A stretch of 19,111 nt of DNA from JBLHOS01 sp047623825 (GCA_047623825.1 JBLHOS010000059.1:1-19111), one strand, 5' to 3'; counted from the stretch's first letter, positions 7,777 through 15,410 are shown. Made by a program: numbers and translations. The notes: a model not told the origin generated them from the letters alone.

Positions 7777-9156
7777 TTACGACGGCTGGGCCAGCGCCTT
7801 AAGGATGCGGGCCCAGCTTCGAATACCTTTATGATAGCTGGTCATATTGTATTTCTCGTTCGGTGAATGAAGGGCGTCATCATCATTCCCGAACCCAGCC
7901 AAAACCGCATCCATTCCCAAATATGTTTTGAAGTGCCCGGCGATTGGGATAGATCCGCCCGCGCCGATATAGGCAGCTTTGCATGGCCATTCGTCTGACA
8001 GCGCTTGGCGCGTCCGCTCGAACGCCGGGTGCGATATGTCCATTTGTGCTGCGGGTGAGGCGCCGTGACCCTTAAACTCGACACTGCAATCTGCCGGCAC
8101 CTGCGCGCGAACCCACGTCCGGAAGCTGTCGCGCAATTTATGTGGATCTTGCTTGCTGACCAGCCGGAACGACACCTTGGCGCTGGCCTTGGATGGCAGA
8201 ACGGTCTTGAAACCGGCACCTGTATATCCGCCCAGAATGCCGTTTACCTCGGCGGTGGGACGCGACCAGATCATCTCTAGGCCGGTTCGCCCAACCTCAC
8301 CGGCTGGTTGACCAAGGCCGACGGCCTTCAGGAATTTTGCTTCGTCAAATTGTAACCCATCCCATTGCGCGCGCAAAGCTGGGTCCAATTCAGCGACATC
8401 ATCGTAGAATCCCGGCACCTGAACGTGGCTCTGATCGTCGTGCAAATTGGCTAGGATCTTTGACAAGATCCGGATCGGGTTCATCGCGATGCCGCCATAC
8501 ATCCCCGAATGCAGGTCCAGCGCGGGGCCGGTGATAATGATCTCTTCTCCCAGCATACCGCGCAGCTGGGTGACAATTCCTGGCGTCTCAGGGTTCATCA
8601 TGCCGGTATCGCAAATCAGCGCGATTTCCGCGGTCAGTTCCTCTGCGTTTGCCTTGAGAAACGGGATCAACGATGGCGAGCCACTTTCCTCTTCGCCTTC
8701 GATAAAGATCGTAACGCGAGCCGGAAGGGTCCCTGTCACGGCCTTCCAGGCACGACACGCCTCAAGGAAGGTCATCAACTGACCTTTATCGTCGCTAGTG
8801 CCGCGACCCCGGATTACCAGACCTTTTTGGGTCTGCTCCACGGCAGGATCAAATGGATCACGATCCCAAAGATCAATTGGATCAACAGGTTGTACGTCGT
8901 AGTGACCATAAAACAGGACATGAGGGCCCGGGCCTTCAGAATGGGCGACGACCATAGATTTACCCGTCGTTGTGCGTTTTGAGGCATCAAATCCCAGACT
9001 GGTCAGCTGCTCGACCAACCAATCCGCTGCGGCCTCGCAATCATCATCATGTGCCGGGTCGGTTGAGATTGAGGGGATCCGTAGCAAAGAAAACAAACGC
9101 TCGAGTGAGGCGTCCAGTTCGGTATCTATATGGGCGAGAACGGCGTCGAGTGACAT
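7777..9156 (-). CDS. M20-family metallopeptidase (dipeptidase-like)
   Basis: ATG at 9156 preceded by AAGGA seven bases upstream. The 459 residues cover a full M20 (ArgE/DapE/carboxypeptidase G2-like) enzyme. The first metal motif is FYGHYDVQP with His85 and Asp87, and the bridging Asp is in GTSDDKG (around 122). The catalytic/metal Glu pair is in EGEEESGS (155-157). An Asp follows in CDTGM, and the C-terminal metal His is in LHSPNEKYNM. The LHSGMYGG segment marks the dimerisation/lid domain. No signal peptide, so cytosolic. It resembles the group annotated as dipeptidase or M20/M25/M40 hydrolase, cleaving dipeptides or N-acyl amino acids. Its stop abuts the stop of the Omp85-like gene with no gap between them. 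Exact substrate cannot be read from the sequence. Confidence 0.9.
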   Translation of the reverse strand: MSLDAVLAHIDTELDASLERLFSLLRIPSISTDPAHDDDCEAAADWLVEQLTSLGFDASKRTTTGKSMVVAHSEGPGPHVLFYGHYDVQPVDPIDLWDRDPFDPAVEQTQKGLVIRGRGTSDDKGQLMTFLEACRAWKAVTGTLPARVTIFIEGEEESGSPSLIPFLKANAEELTAEIALICDTGMMNPETPGIVTQLRGMLGEEIIITGPALDLHSGMYGGIAMNPIRILSKILANLHDDQSHVQVPGFYDDVAELDPALRAQWDGLQFDEAKFLKAVGLGQPAGEVGRTGLEMIWSRPTAEVNGILGGYTGAGFKTVLPSKASAKVSFRLVSKQDPHKLRDSFRTWVRAQVPADCSVEFKGHGASPAAQMDISHPAFERTRQALSDEWPCKAAYIGAGGSIPIAGHFKTYLGMDAVLAGFGNDDDALHSPNEKYNMTSYHKGIRSWARILKALAQPS

Positions 9157-9313
9157 GATTGGATCCTTTGGGGAGGGAGTTTGCCCGATCCTAACACTCG
9201 GCGCGTGACTGTCCAGCGCTTGCCCGCGCGGGGCAGGATGGCTATGCTAAGTTGTCAGACTGCTTATCAGACGGGCCATCACAGCAAGGCCTCGGACACT
9301 CTTGGGGGATTAC

Positions 9314-9883
9314 ATGCGGCGTGGATTGATATTCAGTATTTGGCTGTGCGCCTGCATCGCACTGCCCGTTACAGCGCAAGATTTGCAAACCGGGCGTGAG
9401 GCGCGAGATCTTGTCTTTGCCGAACGTGGTGCGGTGATGGGCGAAGTCTTCCCCCATGAAGCCCTAAGCGAAAGCGATGTGGTGGTTCTGGGCCGGATCA
9501 TCGAAACCCAGAAATATTATGCTGCCATCGCTTTCTCCCCCAGCGATGGCTTGGCCTCTATCGCGACAATCGCGGCGGCAAATTTCCATGATGAGGATAA
9601 CGCCCGCACCGCTGCATTAGCGGGATGTGATGCGGCCCGCACCGGTCAGACGCCCTGTATTATTGCCCTAATAGTGCGCCCCGAAGGTTGGGTGCCGGGA
9701 CAAGCCCTGCAATTAAATACCGACGCCAGTGGCGCATTGCGACGCGATTACCGCCGCATCGGGTCGGTGCGGTATCTGGCAATCTCCGACAGCACCGGAA
9801 ACTGGGGCATGGGCCCGACGATCGAAGGTGCGATGAGCGAATGTGACGAAGATGATTGCCGCGTTGCGGTTGCGGATGACTAA
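9314..9883 (+). CDS. Small exported protein with two Cys-pair motifs, upstream of hemA
   Basis: The ATG at 9314 has GGGGG five bases upstream and opens directly on a signal peptide (residues 1-21, cleavage after VTA); a TTG at 9302 is possible but less likely. The protein has 189 residues. The mature part carries four cysteines in two similar settings: C105...C115 after a run of alanines (ARTAALAGCDAARTGQTPC), and C177...C182 (EGAMSECDEDDC). This resembles the A-x-x-x-C pattern of small periplasmic proteins with internal disulfides, and I suspect a duplicated unit. No catalytic motif is evident. As I recall, proteins in this position in related genomes sometimes carry a 5-aminolevulinate-synthase-like label; nothing here supports ALA synthase activity (no PLP fold), and the label would reflect only its place before hemA. 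Confidence 0.75.
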   Translation: MRRGLIFSIWLCACIALPVTAQDLQTGREARDLVFAERGAVMGEVFPHEALSESDVVVLGRIIETQKYYAAIAFSPSDGLASIATIAAANFHDEDNARTAALAGCDAARTGQTPCIIALIVRPEGWVPGQALQLNTDASGALRRDYRRIGSVRYLAISDSTGNWGMGPTIEGAMSECDEDDCRVAVADD

Positions 9884-9973
9884 AGAGCTCGTTCTGCCAA
9901 GCGCGGCAATTTGTAACTTGGATCGTGGTGCCAAGTCCGCCTAAACAGAGACAAAGAATTTACAGTCGGCTAG

Positions 9974-9988
9974 GTTCAGTATCTGAAC
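9974..9988. promoter_or_regulatory. Perfect inverted repeat upstream of hemA
   Basis: GTTCAG-TAT-CTGAAC: two six-base arms, fully complementary, with a three-base centre, ending 55 bases before the TTG start of hemA. The odd-length dyad with short spacer is the shape of a transcription-factor operator rather than a stable terminator. The bound protein is unknown; it is not an FNR box (TTGAT-N4-ATCAA). Confidence 0.4.
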
Positions 9989-10043
9989 TGCAATTTGACG
10001 ACGTTTGGCCTGCAGAAACGCGGGAACGATGGGGACACTGCTT

Positions 10044-11267
10044 TTGACTTATGAGACCGCTCTTGATGCCGCCCTTAACCGCCTTCATGAAGAAGGTAGA
10101 TATCGCACGTTTATCGATATCGAGCGTAAGCGGGGACAGTTCCCCCATGCTGTTTGGACCAAGCCTGATGGTACGACTAAAGGCATCACCGTTTGGTGTG
10201 GCAACGATTACCTGGGAATGGGCCAACATCCTGTGGTTCTGGCAGCGATGCATGACGCATTGGAGGCAACCGGCGCAGGGTCCGGTGGCACGCGAAATAT
10301 TTCGGGCACGACGGTCTATCATAAGGCACTAGAGGCTGAGCTTTCGGACCTGCACCGCAAAGAGGCGTCGTTGCTGTTTACCTCCGCCTACATCGCAAAT
10401 GATGCAACTTTGTCGACACTCCCGAAACTTTTTCCCGGTTTGATCATTTATTCTGACGCGTTGAACCATGCCAGCATGATTGAAGGCGTTCGGCGCAATG
10501 GTGGGGCCAAACGGATTTTTCGGCACAACGATGTCGCACATCTTCGACAATTGCTGGAGGCGGATGATCCAGAGGTGCCCAAGCTGATTGCGTTTGAGTC
10601 GATCTATTCCATGGACGGCGATTTTGGCCCGATTGAGGAGATCTGTGATCTGGCTCAGGAATTTGGTGCGCTGACCTATATCGATGAGGTTCACGCCGTC
10701 GGGATGTACGGGCCGCGTGGTGCAGGTATCGCTGAACGCGACGGCCTGATGGGACGTATCGACATCATCAATGGCACCTTGGCCAAGGCGTATGGCGTTA
10801 TGGGTGGCTACATCGCTGCAAGTGCAAAAATGTGTGATGCTATAAGGTCTTACGCGCCGGGGTTCATCTTTACAACGTCGCTTCCACCCGCGATTGCGGC
10901 TGGTGCGGCGGCGAGTGTGCGACACCTAAAAACTGATCAAGCGCGCCGTGATCTGCATCAGGAACGCGCTAAAGCTTTGAAGCTGCGGTTAAAAGGCATG
11001 GGCCTGCCGATTATTGATCATGGCAGCCACATCGTGCCAGTGATTGTCGGAAACCCAGTTCATACCAAGATTTTGTCGGATATGTTGTTGGAAAATCACA
11101 GCGTTTACGTCCAGCCGATCAATTTTCCGACGGTTCCGCGCGGGACTGAGCGGCTCCGCTTTACACCGTCGCCGCTCCACGATCCGAAGATGTTGGACGA
11201 TCTTGTGCACGCTATGGACAGCCTTTGGAGCCACTGTGCGCTGAATCGTGCCGATCTAGCAGGCTAG
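10044..11267 (+). CDS. hemA: 5-aminolevulinate synthase
   Basis: Condenses glycine with succinyl-CoA to 5-aminolevulinate, the first step of haem and bacteriochlorophyll synthesis by the C4 route (PLP enzyme, cytosolic). The TTG at 10044 is chosen because it gives 407 residues beginning MTYETALDAALNRLHEEGRY, in register with Rhodobacter HemA (MDYNLALDTALNRLHTEGRY). It also places the PLP lysine of NGTLAKAYG at position 248, the number known for the Rhodobacter enzyme, and GGGGA lies eight bases upstream. An ATG at 10029 would add five residues but has only GGGA four bases away. Other signatures are WCGNDYLGMGQHP, GSGGTRNISGT, DALNHASMIEG, YIDEVHAVGMYGPRG and the C-terminal PTVPRGTERLRFTPSP. 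Full length; identity is certain, the start less so. Confidence 0.96.
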   Translation: MTYETALDAALNRLHEEGRYRTFIDIERKRGQFPHAVWTKPDGTTKGITVWCGNDYLGMGQHPVVLAAMHDALEATGAGSGGTRNISGTTVYHKALEAELSDLHRKEASLLFTSAYIANDATLSTLPKLFPGLIIYSDALNHASMIEGVRRNGGAKRIFRHNDVAHLRQLLEADDPEVPKLIAFESIYSMDGDFGPIEEICDLAQEFGALTYIDEVHAVGMYGPRGAGIAERDGLMGRIDIINGTLAKAYGVMGGYIAASAKMCDAIRSYAPGFIFTTSLPPAIAAGAAASVRHLKTDQARRDLHQERAKALKLRLKGMGLPIIDHGSHIVPVIVGNPVHTKILSDMLLENHSVYVQPINFPTVPRGTERLRFTPSPLHDPKMLDDLVHAMDSLWSHCALNRADLAG

Positions 11268-11287
11268 GCAATCTTCTACTGGTGCAA

Positions 11288-11303
11288 ACATTTAGGTAAA
11301 TGT
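11288..11303. repeat. Short perfect palindrome between hemA and the rodZ-like gene
   Basis: ACATTTA-GG-TAAATGT, seven complementary bases on each side of a two-base centre, 20 bases after the hemA stop. It could be an operator or a weak 3' hairpin (six-base stem with AGGT loop), but no T tract follows. Confidence 0.35.
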
Positions 11304-11417
11304 GTTAACTTGATCCTTAAGCTGCTGGTTGGGGAATCAGTGCAGTGAACAATTAACGTGTTGGCCGGATCTTTTTGAGCAGGTAACCGAGCCAAATAAT
11401 CGCGGGGCAGGGCCAAA

Positions 11418-12620
11418 ATGGGCCAAGATGTGATACAGCAGCAGGCAAACCGTGCGCCTTATAAGGAATTAGAGGCGCTAGATGTGCCTTTGGGCGATTT
11501 GTTGCGTGGCGAACGTGCAACTCTTGGTAAATCTCTTCTCGATGTCGAACGCGAATTGAAGATTAAGGCATCTTATGTTGCCGCGATCGAGAACTCGGAT
11601 TTGTCGGTTTTCACCACTCTTGGTTTTGTGGCCGGGTATGTCCGGTCTTATGCGCGGTATCTGGGGCTTGATCCTGAATGGACATTCCAACGGTTTTGCC
11701 GCGAAAGCGATTTTTCGGGTGTTCATGGTCTTTCGTCGATGCAAGCAAAGCAGGCCAAGCGCACGATGGCTGCAGCCCCCGGTCGGGGCGATCCCAATGA
11801 TATCATCTCAGTGGCACGGGTGTCGTTCACACCTGCCAGAGAAACCTTCTTTTCGCAGGTTGAACCGGGTGCACTCGGTTCTGCCGCCGTTCTGATCGCG
11901 TTGGTCATGGGCATCGGCTACGGCGCCTTTGCGGTCTTTGAGGACGTGCAGCGATTGCAGATTGCCCCGGTTGAGCAAGCTCCAACAACATTTACCCAGC
12001 TTGATCCGCTGACAGCAGCTCAAGAGGGAATGTTATTTTCCGAATTGCCGTCTGGCCCAGATGCGCCGTTTCCATCGACTGCCCTTGACCGGCTTTACCG
12101 TCCGCAGGCGCTGGATGCCCCCGTTTTGATTCCGCGTGATCGGCCGATTGCGTCGCTGGACCCGAATGTAGGGGGCAATTTTGCGCCGCCGATCTTGTCC
12201 GTGTCATCGCGACCGTCGATTGGCGTGCCCGATCCAAGTACCGTTCAGGTGACTGAGCGGGCCGAAGATGAAGTTATCCTTTTTGCCGTGCGCCCCAGTT
12301 GGATCCGCATCACATCTGCCAGCGGAACTGTGATCTATGAAGGAACGTTGAACCGCGGTGACAGTTTTGTGCTGCCGGCCGCTGAGACGGCTTCGACGCT
12401 GCGCGCAGGCAATGCAGGTTCACTATATTTCGCGGTAAACGGTGTGACCTTTGGGCCAGCTGGTCCTGGTGCCTCGGTTGCGCGTGATGTGGTCCTGTCC
12501 GCAGATGCGTTAAGTGCAACATATACGATGGCCAACGCCGAGGCGGATCCGGATCTGCCGATGATTGCCAGCCTGATCTTGTCCAGCCCTGCGGCAGATG
12601 GAATTCCAATCGGCGAATAA
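11418..12620 (+). CDS. RodZ-like helix-turn-helix membrane protein (DUF4115 type)
   Basis: ATG at 11418 with GGGGCAGGG upstream. The 400 residues have the RodZ layout. There is a cytosolic HTH_25-type domain at about 25-95 (LGDLLRGERATLGKSLLDVERELKIKASYVAAIEN, then FVAGYVRSYARYLGLDPE, a typical RodZ signature). A single membrane segment lies near 151-172, followed by a long Pro/Ala-rich periplasmic linker and a C-terminal DUF4115-like beta domain at about 283-375 (RPSWIRITSASGTVIYEGTL, GDSFVLP). In other bacteria RodZ links MreB to the cell-wall elongation machinery. The gene precedes ispG by 75 bases, an arrangement common in proteobacteria, and the two may be co-transcribed. I give no symbol because rodZ equivalence in this lineage rests on architecture only. 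Confidence 0.85.
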   Translation: MGQDVIQQQANRAPYKELEALDVPLGDLLRGERATLGKSLLDVERELKIKASYVAAIENSDLSVFTTLGFVAGYVRSYARYLGLDPEWTFQRFCRESDFSGVHGLSSMQAKQAKRTMAAAPGRGDPNDIISVARVSFTPARETFFSQVEPGALGSAAVLIALVMGIGYGAFAVFEDVQRLQIAPVEQAPTTFTQLDPLTAAQEGMLFSELPSGPDAPFPSTALDRLYRPQALDAPVLIPRDRPIASLDPNVGGNFAPPILSVSSRPSIGVPDPSTVQVTERAEDEVILFAVRPSWIRITSASGTVIYEGTLNRGDSFVLPAAETASTLRAGNAGSLYFAVNGVTFGPAGPGASVARDVVLSADALSATYTMANAEADPDLPMIASLILSSPAADGIPIGE

Positions 12621-12695
12621 TGTCGCAAGGCGTTGTATCAAGACCCGGATCGACCTAGATCTACCTCATAGAAAACGTGCTGCGCGGAGGCTTAG

Positions 12696-13823
12696 ATGTC
12701 GCTCACTTCCATTCGTCCATGGCGCACAATTGAGCGCCGCAAAAGCCGTCAGATCCATGTGGGCTCGGTCCCAGTGGGCGGCGATGCGCCAATCACGGTG
12801 CAAACCATGACCAACACTCTGACGACGGATGTGGCGGCGACCATTGCGCAGGTGCAAGCGTGCGTTGAGGCGGGCGCTGATATCGTCCGGATCTCTGTGC
12901 CGGATCAGGCAAGCTCCAAGGCGCTAAAAGAGATTGTTGCCGAAAGTCCGGTGCCGATCGTGGCAGACATCCATTTTCACTATAAGCGCGGGATTGAGGC
13001 GGCCGAGGCCGGTGCAGCCTGCCTGCGGATCAACCCGGGCAATATCGGTGACGAGAGCCGCGTCAAAGAGGTGATTAAGGCGGCCCGTGATCATGGATGT
13101 TCAATCCGGATCGGCGTCAATGCGGGCTCATTGGAAAAGCACCTGCTGGAAAAGTATGGTGAACCGTGCCCCGCCGCGATGATCGAGAGTGGATTGGATC
13201 ATATCCGCATCCTGCAAGACAATGATTTCCATGAATTCAAGATCAGCTGCAAAGCGTCGGACGTGTTCATGGCAGCCGCAGCGTATCATGGATTGGCTGA
13301 GGTCACAGACGCGCCGATCCATCTGGGTATTACCGAAGCGGGTGGTTTGACGACTGGGACAATCAAATCGGCCATCGGCATGGGTAATCTGCTCTGGGCG
13401 GGCATCGGTGACACGATCCGGGTATCGCTGTCTGCGGACCCGGTCGAAGAGGTCAAGGCAGGTTATGAGATCCTGAAAGCACTGGGGTTACGGCACCGGG
13501 GCGTAAACATAATTTCATGTCCGTCCTGCGCGCGCCAAGGCTTTGACGTGATCCGGACGGTTGAGGCATTGGAAGACCGGTTGTCCCATATCAAGACACC
13601 GATGAGCCTGAGTATTATTGGGTGCGTTGTAAATGGCCCAGGTGAAGCGCTGATGACTGATGTCGGTTTCACTGGTGGCGGCAATGGTGCCGGGATGGTG
13701 TATCTTGCGGGAAAACAAAGCCACAAGCTGAGCAATGATGAGATGATCTCTCATATCGTTGAGCAGGTTGAGAAAAAAGCGGCGGAACTTGACTCGGCTG
13801 AGGCGCAGCAGGCTACTGAATAA
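12696..13823 (+). CDS. ispG: 4-hydroxy-3-methylbut-2-en-1-yl diphosphate synthase
   Basis: Penultimate enzyme of the MEP isoprenoid pathway: reduces the cyclic diphosphate MEcPP to HMBPP using a [4Fe-4S] cluster and ferredoxin/flavodoxin electrons; cytosolic. ATG at 12696 has GGAGG five bases upstream. The 375 residues begin RPWRTIERRKSRQIHVGSVP with the TIM-barrel substrate motifs VQTMTNTLTTDV and RINPGNIGD. The cluster ligands are Cys275 and Cys278 (SCPSCARQGFD), Cys310 (GCVVNGPGE) and Glu317. Their spacing of 3, 32 and 7 residues equals that of the E. coli enzyme (270, 273, 305, 312). The two-domain bacterial form without the plant insert is present. Full length and intact; sits behind the RodZ-like gene. 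Confidence 0.97.
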   Translation: MSLTSIRPWRTIERRKSRQIHVGSVPVGGDAPITVQTMTNTLTTDVAATIAQVQACVEAGADIVRISVPDQASSKALKEIVAESPVPIVADIHFHYKRGIEAAEAGAACLRINPGNIGDESRVKEVIKAARDHGCSIRIGVNAGSLEKHLLEKYGEPCPAAMIESGLDHIRILQDNDFHEFKISCKASDVFMAAAAYHGLAEVTDAPIHLGITEAGGLTTGTIKSAIGMGNLLWAGIGDTIRVSLSADPVEEVKAGYEILKALGLRHRGVNIISCPSCARQGFDVIRTVEALEDRLSHIKTPMSLSIIGCVVNGPGEALMTDVGFTGGGNGAGMVYLAGKQSHKLSNDEMISHIVEQVEKKAAELDSAEAQQATE

Positions 13824-13848
13824 ACCCTGCGGGGCGCAACCCTCCAGC

Positions 13849-13874
13849 CACTTTTTGATTTTCATCAAAAAGTG
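13849..13874 (+). terminator. Hairpin 25 bases after ispG stop
   Basis: CACTTTTTGAT-TTTC-ATCAAAAAGTG: an 11-bp perfect stem with a four-base loop. Its position directly after ispG suggests a transcription terminator or 3'-end stabiliser. It is A/T-rich and no T run follows, so a classical intrinsic terminator is not certain; it would fold equally on the other strand. Confidence 0.5.
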
Positions 13875-13963
13875 TTGGGCGTGGCACGATCACTTATGTG
13901 GTCATGTGGACATGTCCCTACGGCGCGCCACCTGAAAGGTCGACTGTCAGGGCTCTAGGTCAG

Positions 13964-14000
13964 TTTGCCTCCGGCGGGGATATTTGAAGAATAAGGAAGC
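13964..14000 (+). repeat. 3'-flanking repeat element, copy 1 (behind ispG)
   Basis: Contains CCTCCGGCGGGG followed by ATATTTGAAGAATAAGGAAG. It is similar to copy 2 on the opposite strand: 16 of 20 aligned core bases are identical. From memory, elements starting CTCCGGCGGGGATATTT recur in intergenic spaces of Rhodobacterales genomes; function not known to me. Confidence 0.5.
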
Positions 14001-14017
14001 GTGGTTCTGTTGGGTTA

Positions 14018-14050
14018 GCCCTTGCCAGACGAAACCCGTATGGCAAGGGC
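14018..14050. other. Strong hairpin in the ispG-phnM spacer
   Basis: Arms GCCCTTGCCA (14018-14027) and TGGCAAGGGC (14041-14050) are perfectly complementary. Inside them, after a G-A mismatch, ACG and CGT pair again around the loop AAACC. The result is a stable extended stem that could be a terminator, an RNA-processing site or part of a small RNA. It is not followed by a clear T tract on either strand. Confidence 0.45.
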
Positions 14051-14140
14051 CTTCCTCATTCACGGCCATCGGGGTCCCCGCCTGCGCCGCAGAACCAAGG
14101 CCGCGTGAAATCATTAGGAATGGGTTAAGGTTAACGGCCT

Positions 14141-14178
14141 GCCTTCTTTATTCCCGAAATATCCCGGGGGCTGGCCCC
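14141..14178 (-). repeat. 3'-flanking repeat element, copy 2 (behind phnM)
   Basis: On the - strand this reads CCGGGATATTTCGGGAATAA then AGAAGGC, preceded by GGGGCCAGCCCC (a short GC hairpin). It matches copy 1 in the same relation to its own gene: each copy follows the 3' end of a converging transcription unit. Confidence 0.5.
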
Positions 14179-14180
14179 TA

Positions 14181-14199
14181 ATTGGCCCTTTAGGCCAAT
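14181..14199 (-). terminator. Hairpin downstream of phnM
   Basis: ATTGGCC-CTTTA-GGCCAAT: seven-bp perfect stem, five-base loop, about 30 bases past the phnM stop. Possible 3' hairpin for the phnF-phnM transcript; no T tract follows on the - strand, so its strength is uncertain. Confidence 0.4.
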
Positions 14200-14228
14200 C
14201 CTTAGAATAAATTGACACAAGAAGAGTG

Positions 14229-15410
14229 CTACTCTGCCGCAAGTTGCTGGACGTGGCGCATTCCCATGAAACGGGACGCGGCGGAACCAGCCATCCAGAT
14301 TAGGCGCCCGGCGCTGATTGTGGCCTCAATTTTGCGGGTGTCTGGATTAACAACAACCAGATCGGCGCGTTTTCCCGGGGTCAGGCTGCCTCTGTCAGAC
14401 AGCTCGAGGATCTCTGCGGGTTTGGTGGAAATCATCGCCCATGCCTTAGCAAAACTTAGCAATCCTTGATCGCTCAGGCACCAAATCGCTTCGGCTAGGG
14501 CTGGGTAGTAGTAATCAGAAACCAGCGCATCACAAAGTCCATCTTCGATCAGGGCTGTGGCTGCTATATTGCCCGATTGTGAACCGCCACGTACGACATT
14601 GGGTGCGCCCATTATGACTGGATCATTCATCGCCTGAGCGGTTGCCGCCGCCGAACGGCTGGTCGGAAACTCGGCGATCCGTGCACCCAGCATCCGGTAA
14701 TATTCCCGGGTTTCGGCGTCTGGATCATCATGGCTGCCATATAGCACTCCCATTTGATCAAACGCCTCAGCCAATTGGCACAGATGCCTTGGAACCTCAG
14801 GCGCCTGATCCGTGGCCGTGCGCACGACCTCGATTAGTTCACTTGCGGTTCGGTTGCTTTGACGAGCCCAAATCTCAAGCCTTGCGGGATTATTCTCCCA
14901 CAAGCTTTGCGCTTCGGGCAGGTGGTTGTTGAAGACCACATAATCGATTCCAAAGCGCTTGATTGCAGCCAAAAGTTGGGCGCCGGTATCAATTGTGTGG
15001 GTTTCAGCCCTGATTTGCAGCCGGATGTCAGACAGCATTTGTGGGCGGTATTGCGCAAGGGCGGCCATCAGCGCCTCGGCTTTTTCAGGACCACGCGCGC
15101 CACCTTCCCAGCTCCAGCTTTGGGCAAACCACGCCGTGGTGATGCCGTTGGCCGCAAGTTCTCGGTCCGCCGATGCCAACCCAAGTTTTGGGTCAAATGG
15201 TGCGGTCGGGCGGGGCGATAGGTGTCGCTCAAACCCATCGCCGTGCAGATCGATGATGCCCGGTAGAATTAAATAGCCGGACAGGTCCACCTCTGGCAGG
15301 GGGCCGCGTGTGATCTGACCCTCAGCGAAGGACAGGCTGCGGCGTTGAAATTCACCGTCACGAAGGACGTGGGCGCCGGTGAGGCGCATCGGGGGAAGCC
15401 ATTGATACAT
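14229..15410 (-). CDS. phnM: Alpha-D-ribose 1-methylphosphonate 5-triphosphate diphosphatase
   Basis: PhnM removes diphosphate from the triphosphate formed by PhnGHI(L), giving the 5-phosphate substrate of the C-P lyase PhnJ. It is an amidohydrolase-superfamily metalloenzyme. From the ATG at 15410 the protein has 393 residues. The first metal site is DLHGDGFERHLSPRP; others are RAETHTID, NNHLPE, GSHDDPD (H and D ligands), APNVVRGGSQSGN and SDYYYPA. A C-terminal amidohydrolase end follows (GSLTPGKRADLVVVNPDTRKIEAT). Start choice is uncertain: TTG at 15440 and ATG at 15389 are in frame, and none has a clear Shine-Dalgarno. It lies 75 bases after phnF on the same strand and probably forms a two-gene unit divergent from phnGHIJ. 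Confidence 0.93.
   Translation of the reverse strand: MYQWLPPMRLTGAHVLRDGEFQRRSLSFAEGQITRGPLPEVDLSGYLILPGIIDLHGDGFERHLSPRPTAPFDPKLGLASADRELAANGITTAWFAQSWSWEGGARGPEKAEALMAALAQYRPQMLSDIRLQIRAETHTIDTGAQLLAAIKRFGIDYVVFNNHLPEAQSLWENNPARLEIWARQSNRTASELIEVVRTATDQAPEVPRHLCQLAEAFDQMGVLYGSHDDPDAETREYYRMLGARIAEFPTSRSAAATAQAMNDPVIMGAPNVVRGGSQSGNIAATALIEDGLCDALVSDYYYPALAEAIWCLSDQGLLSFAKAWAMISTKPAEILELSDRGSLTPGKRADLVVVNPDTRKIEATISAGRLIWMAGSAASRFMGMRHVQQLAAE

Larger units (their letters stand above)
13824..14228. other. 405-bp gene-free region between convergent ispG and phnM
   Basis: No convincing coding frame: short frames here lack ribosome sites and overlap the hairpins. The region holds an 11-bp hairpin just after ispG, a strong 10-bp stem in the middle, a 7-bp hairpin near the phnM side, and two inverted copies of a GGGATATTT...AATAA element. 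The structures are listed separately. The region looks like paired 3' ends of two converging transcription units, possibly with a small RNA in the centre. Confidence 0.6.

Noticed and set aside
9221..9235. TGCCC-GCGCG-GGGCA palindrome between the M20 and small exported protein genes
   Set aside because: Five-base arms in GC-rich sequence arise easily by chance; no supporting context.
9895..9936. Short inverted repeats after the small exported protein gene (TGCC...GGCA and ACTTGG...CCAAGT)
   Set aside because: Stems of four and six bases with loops of six to nine and no T tract; too weak to call a terminator or operator.
9884..10043. FNR/FnrL box upstream of hemA, as known in Rhodobacter
   Set aside because: No TTGAT-N4-ATCAA or near match found in the spacer.
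10329..10925. Long open frame antisense to hemA (198 codons)
   Set aside because: It lies wholly inside a certain enzyme gene, has no ribosome site and reads like back-translated coding sequence.
12656..12663. TAGATCTA palindrome between the rodZ-like gene and ispG
   Set aside because: Eight bases only, expected by chance in a window of this size.
14070..14080. CGGGGTCCCCG palindrome in the ispG-phnM spacer
   Set aside because: A one-base centre cannot form a hairpin loop without losing most pairs; not counted as a structure.
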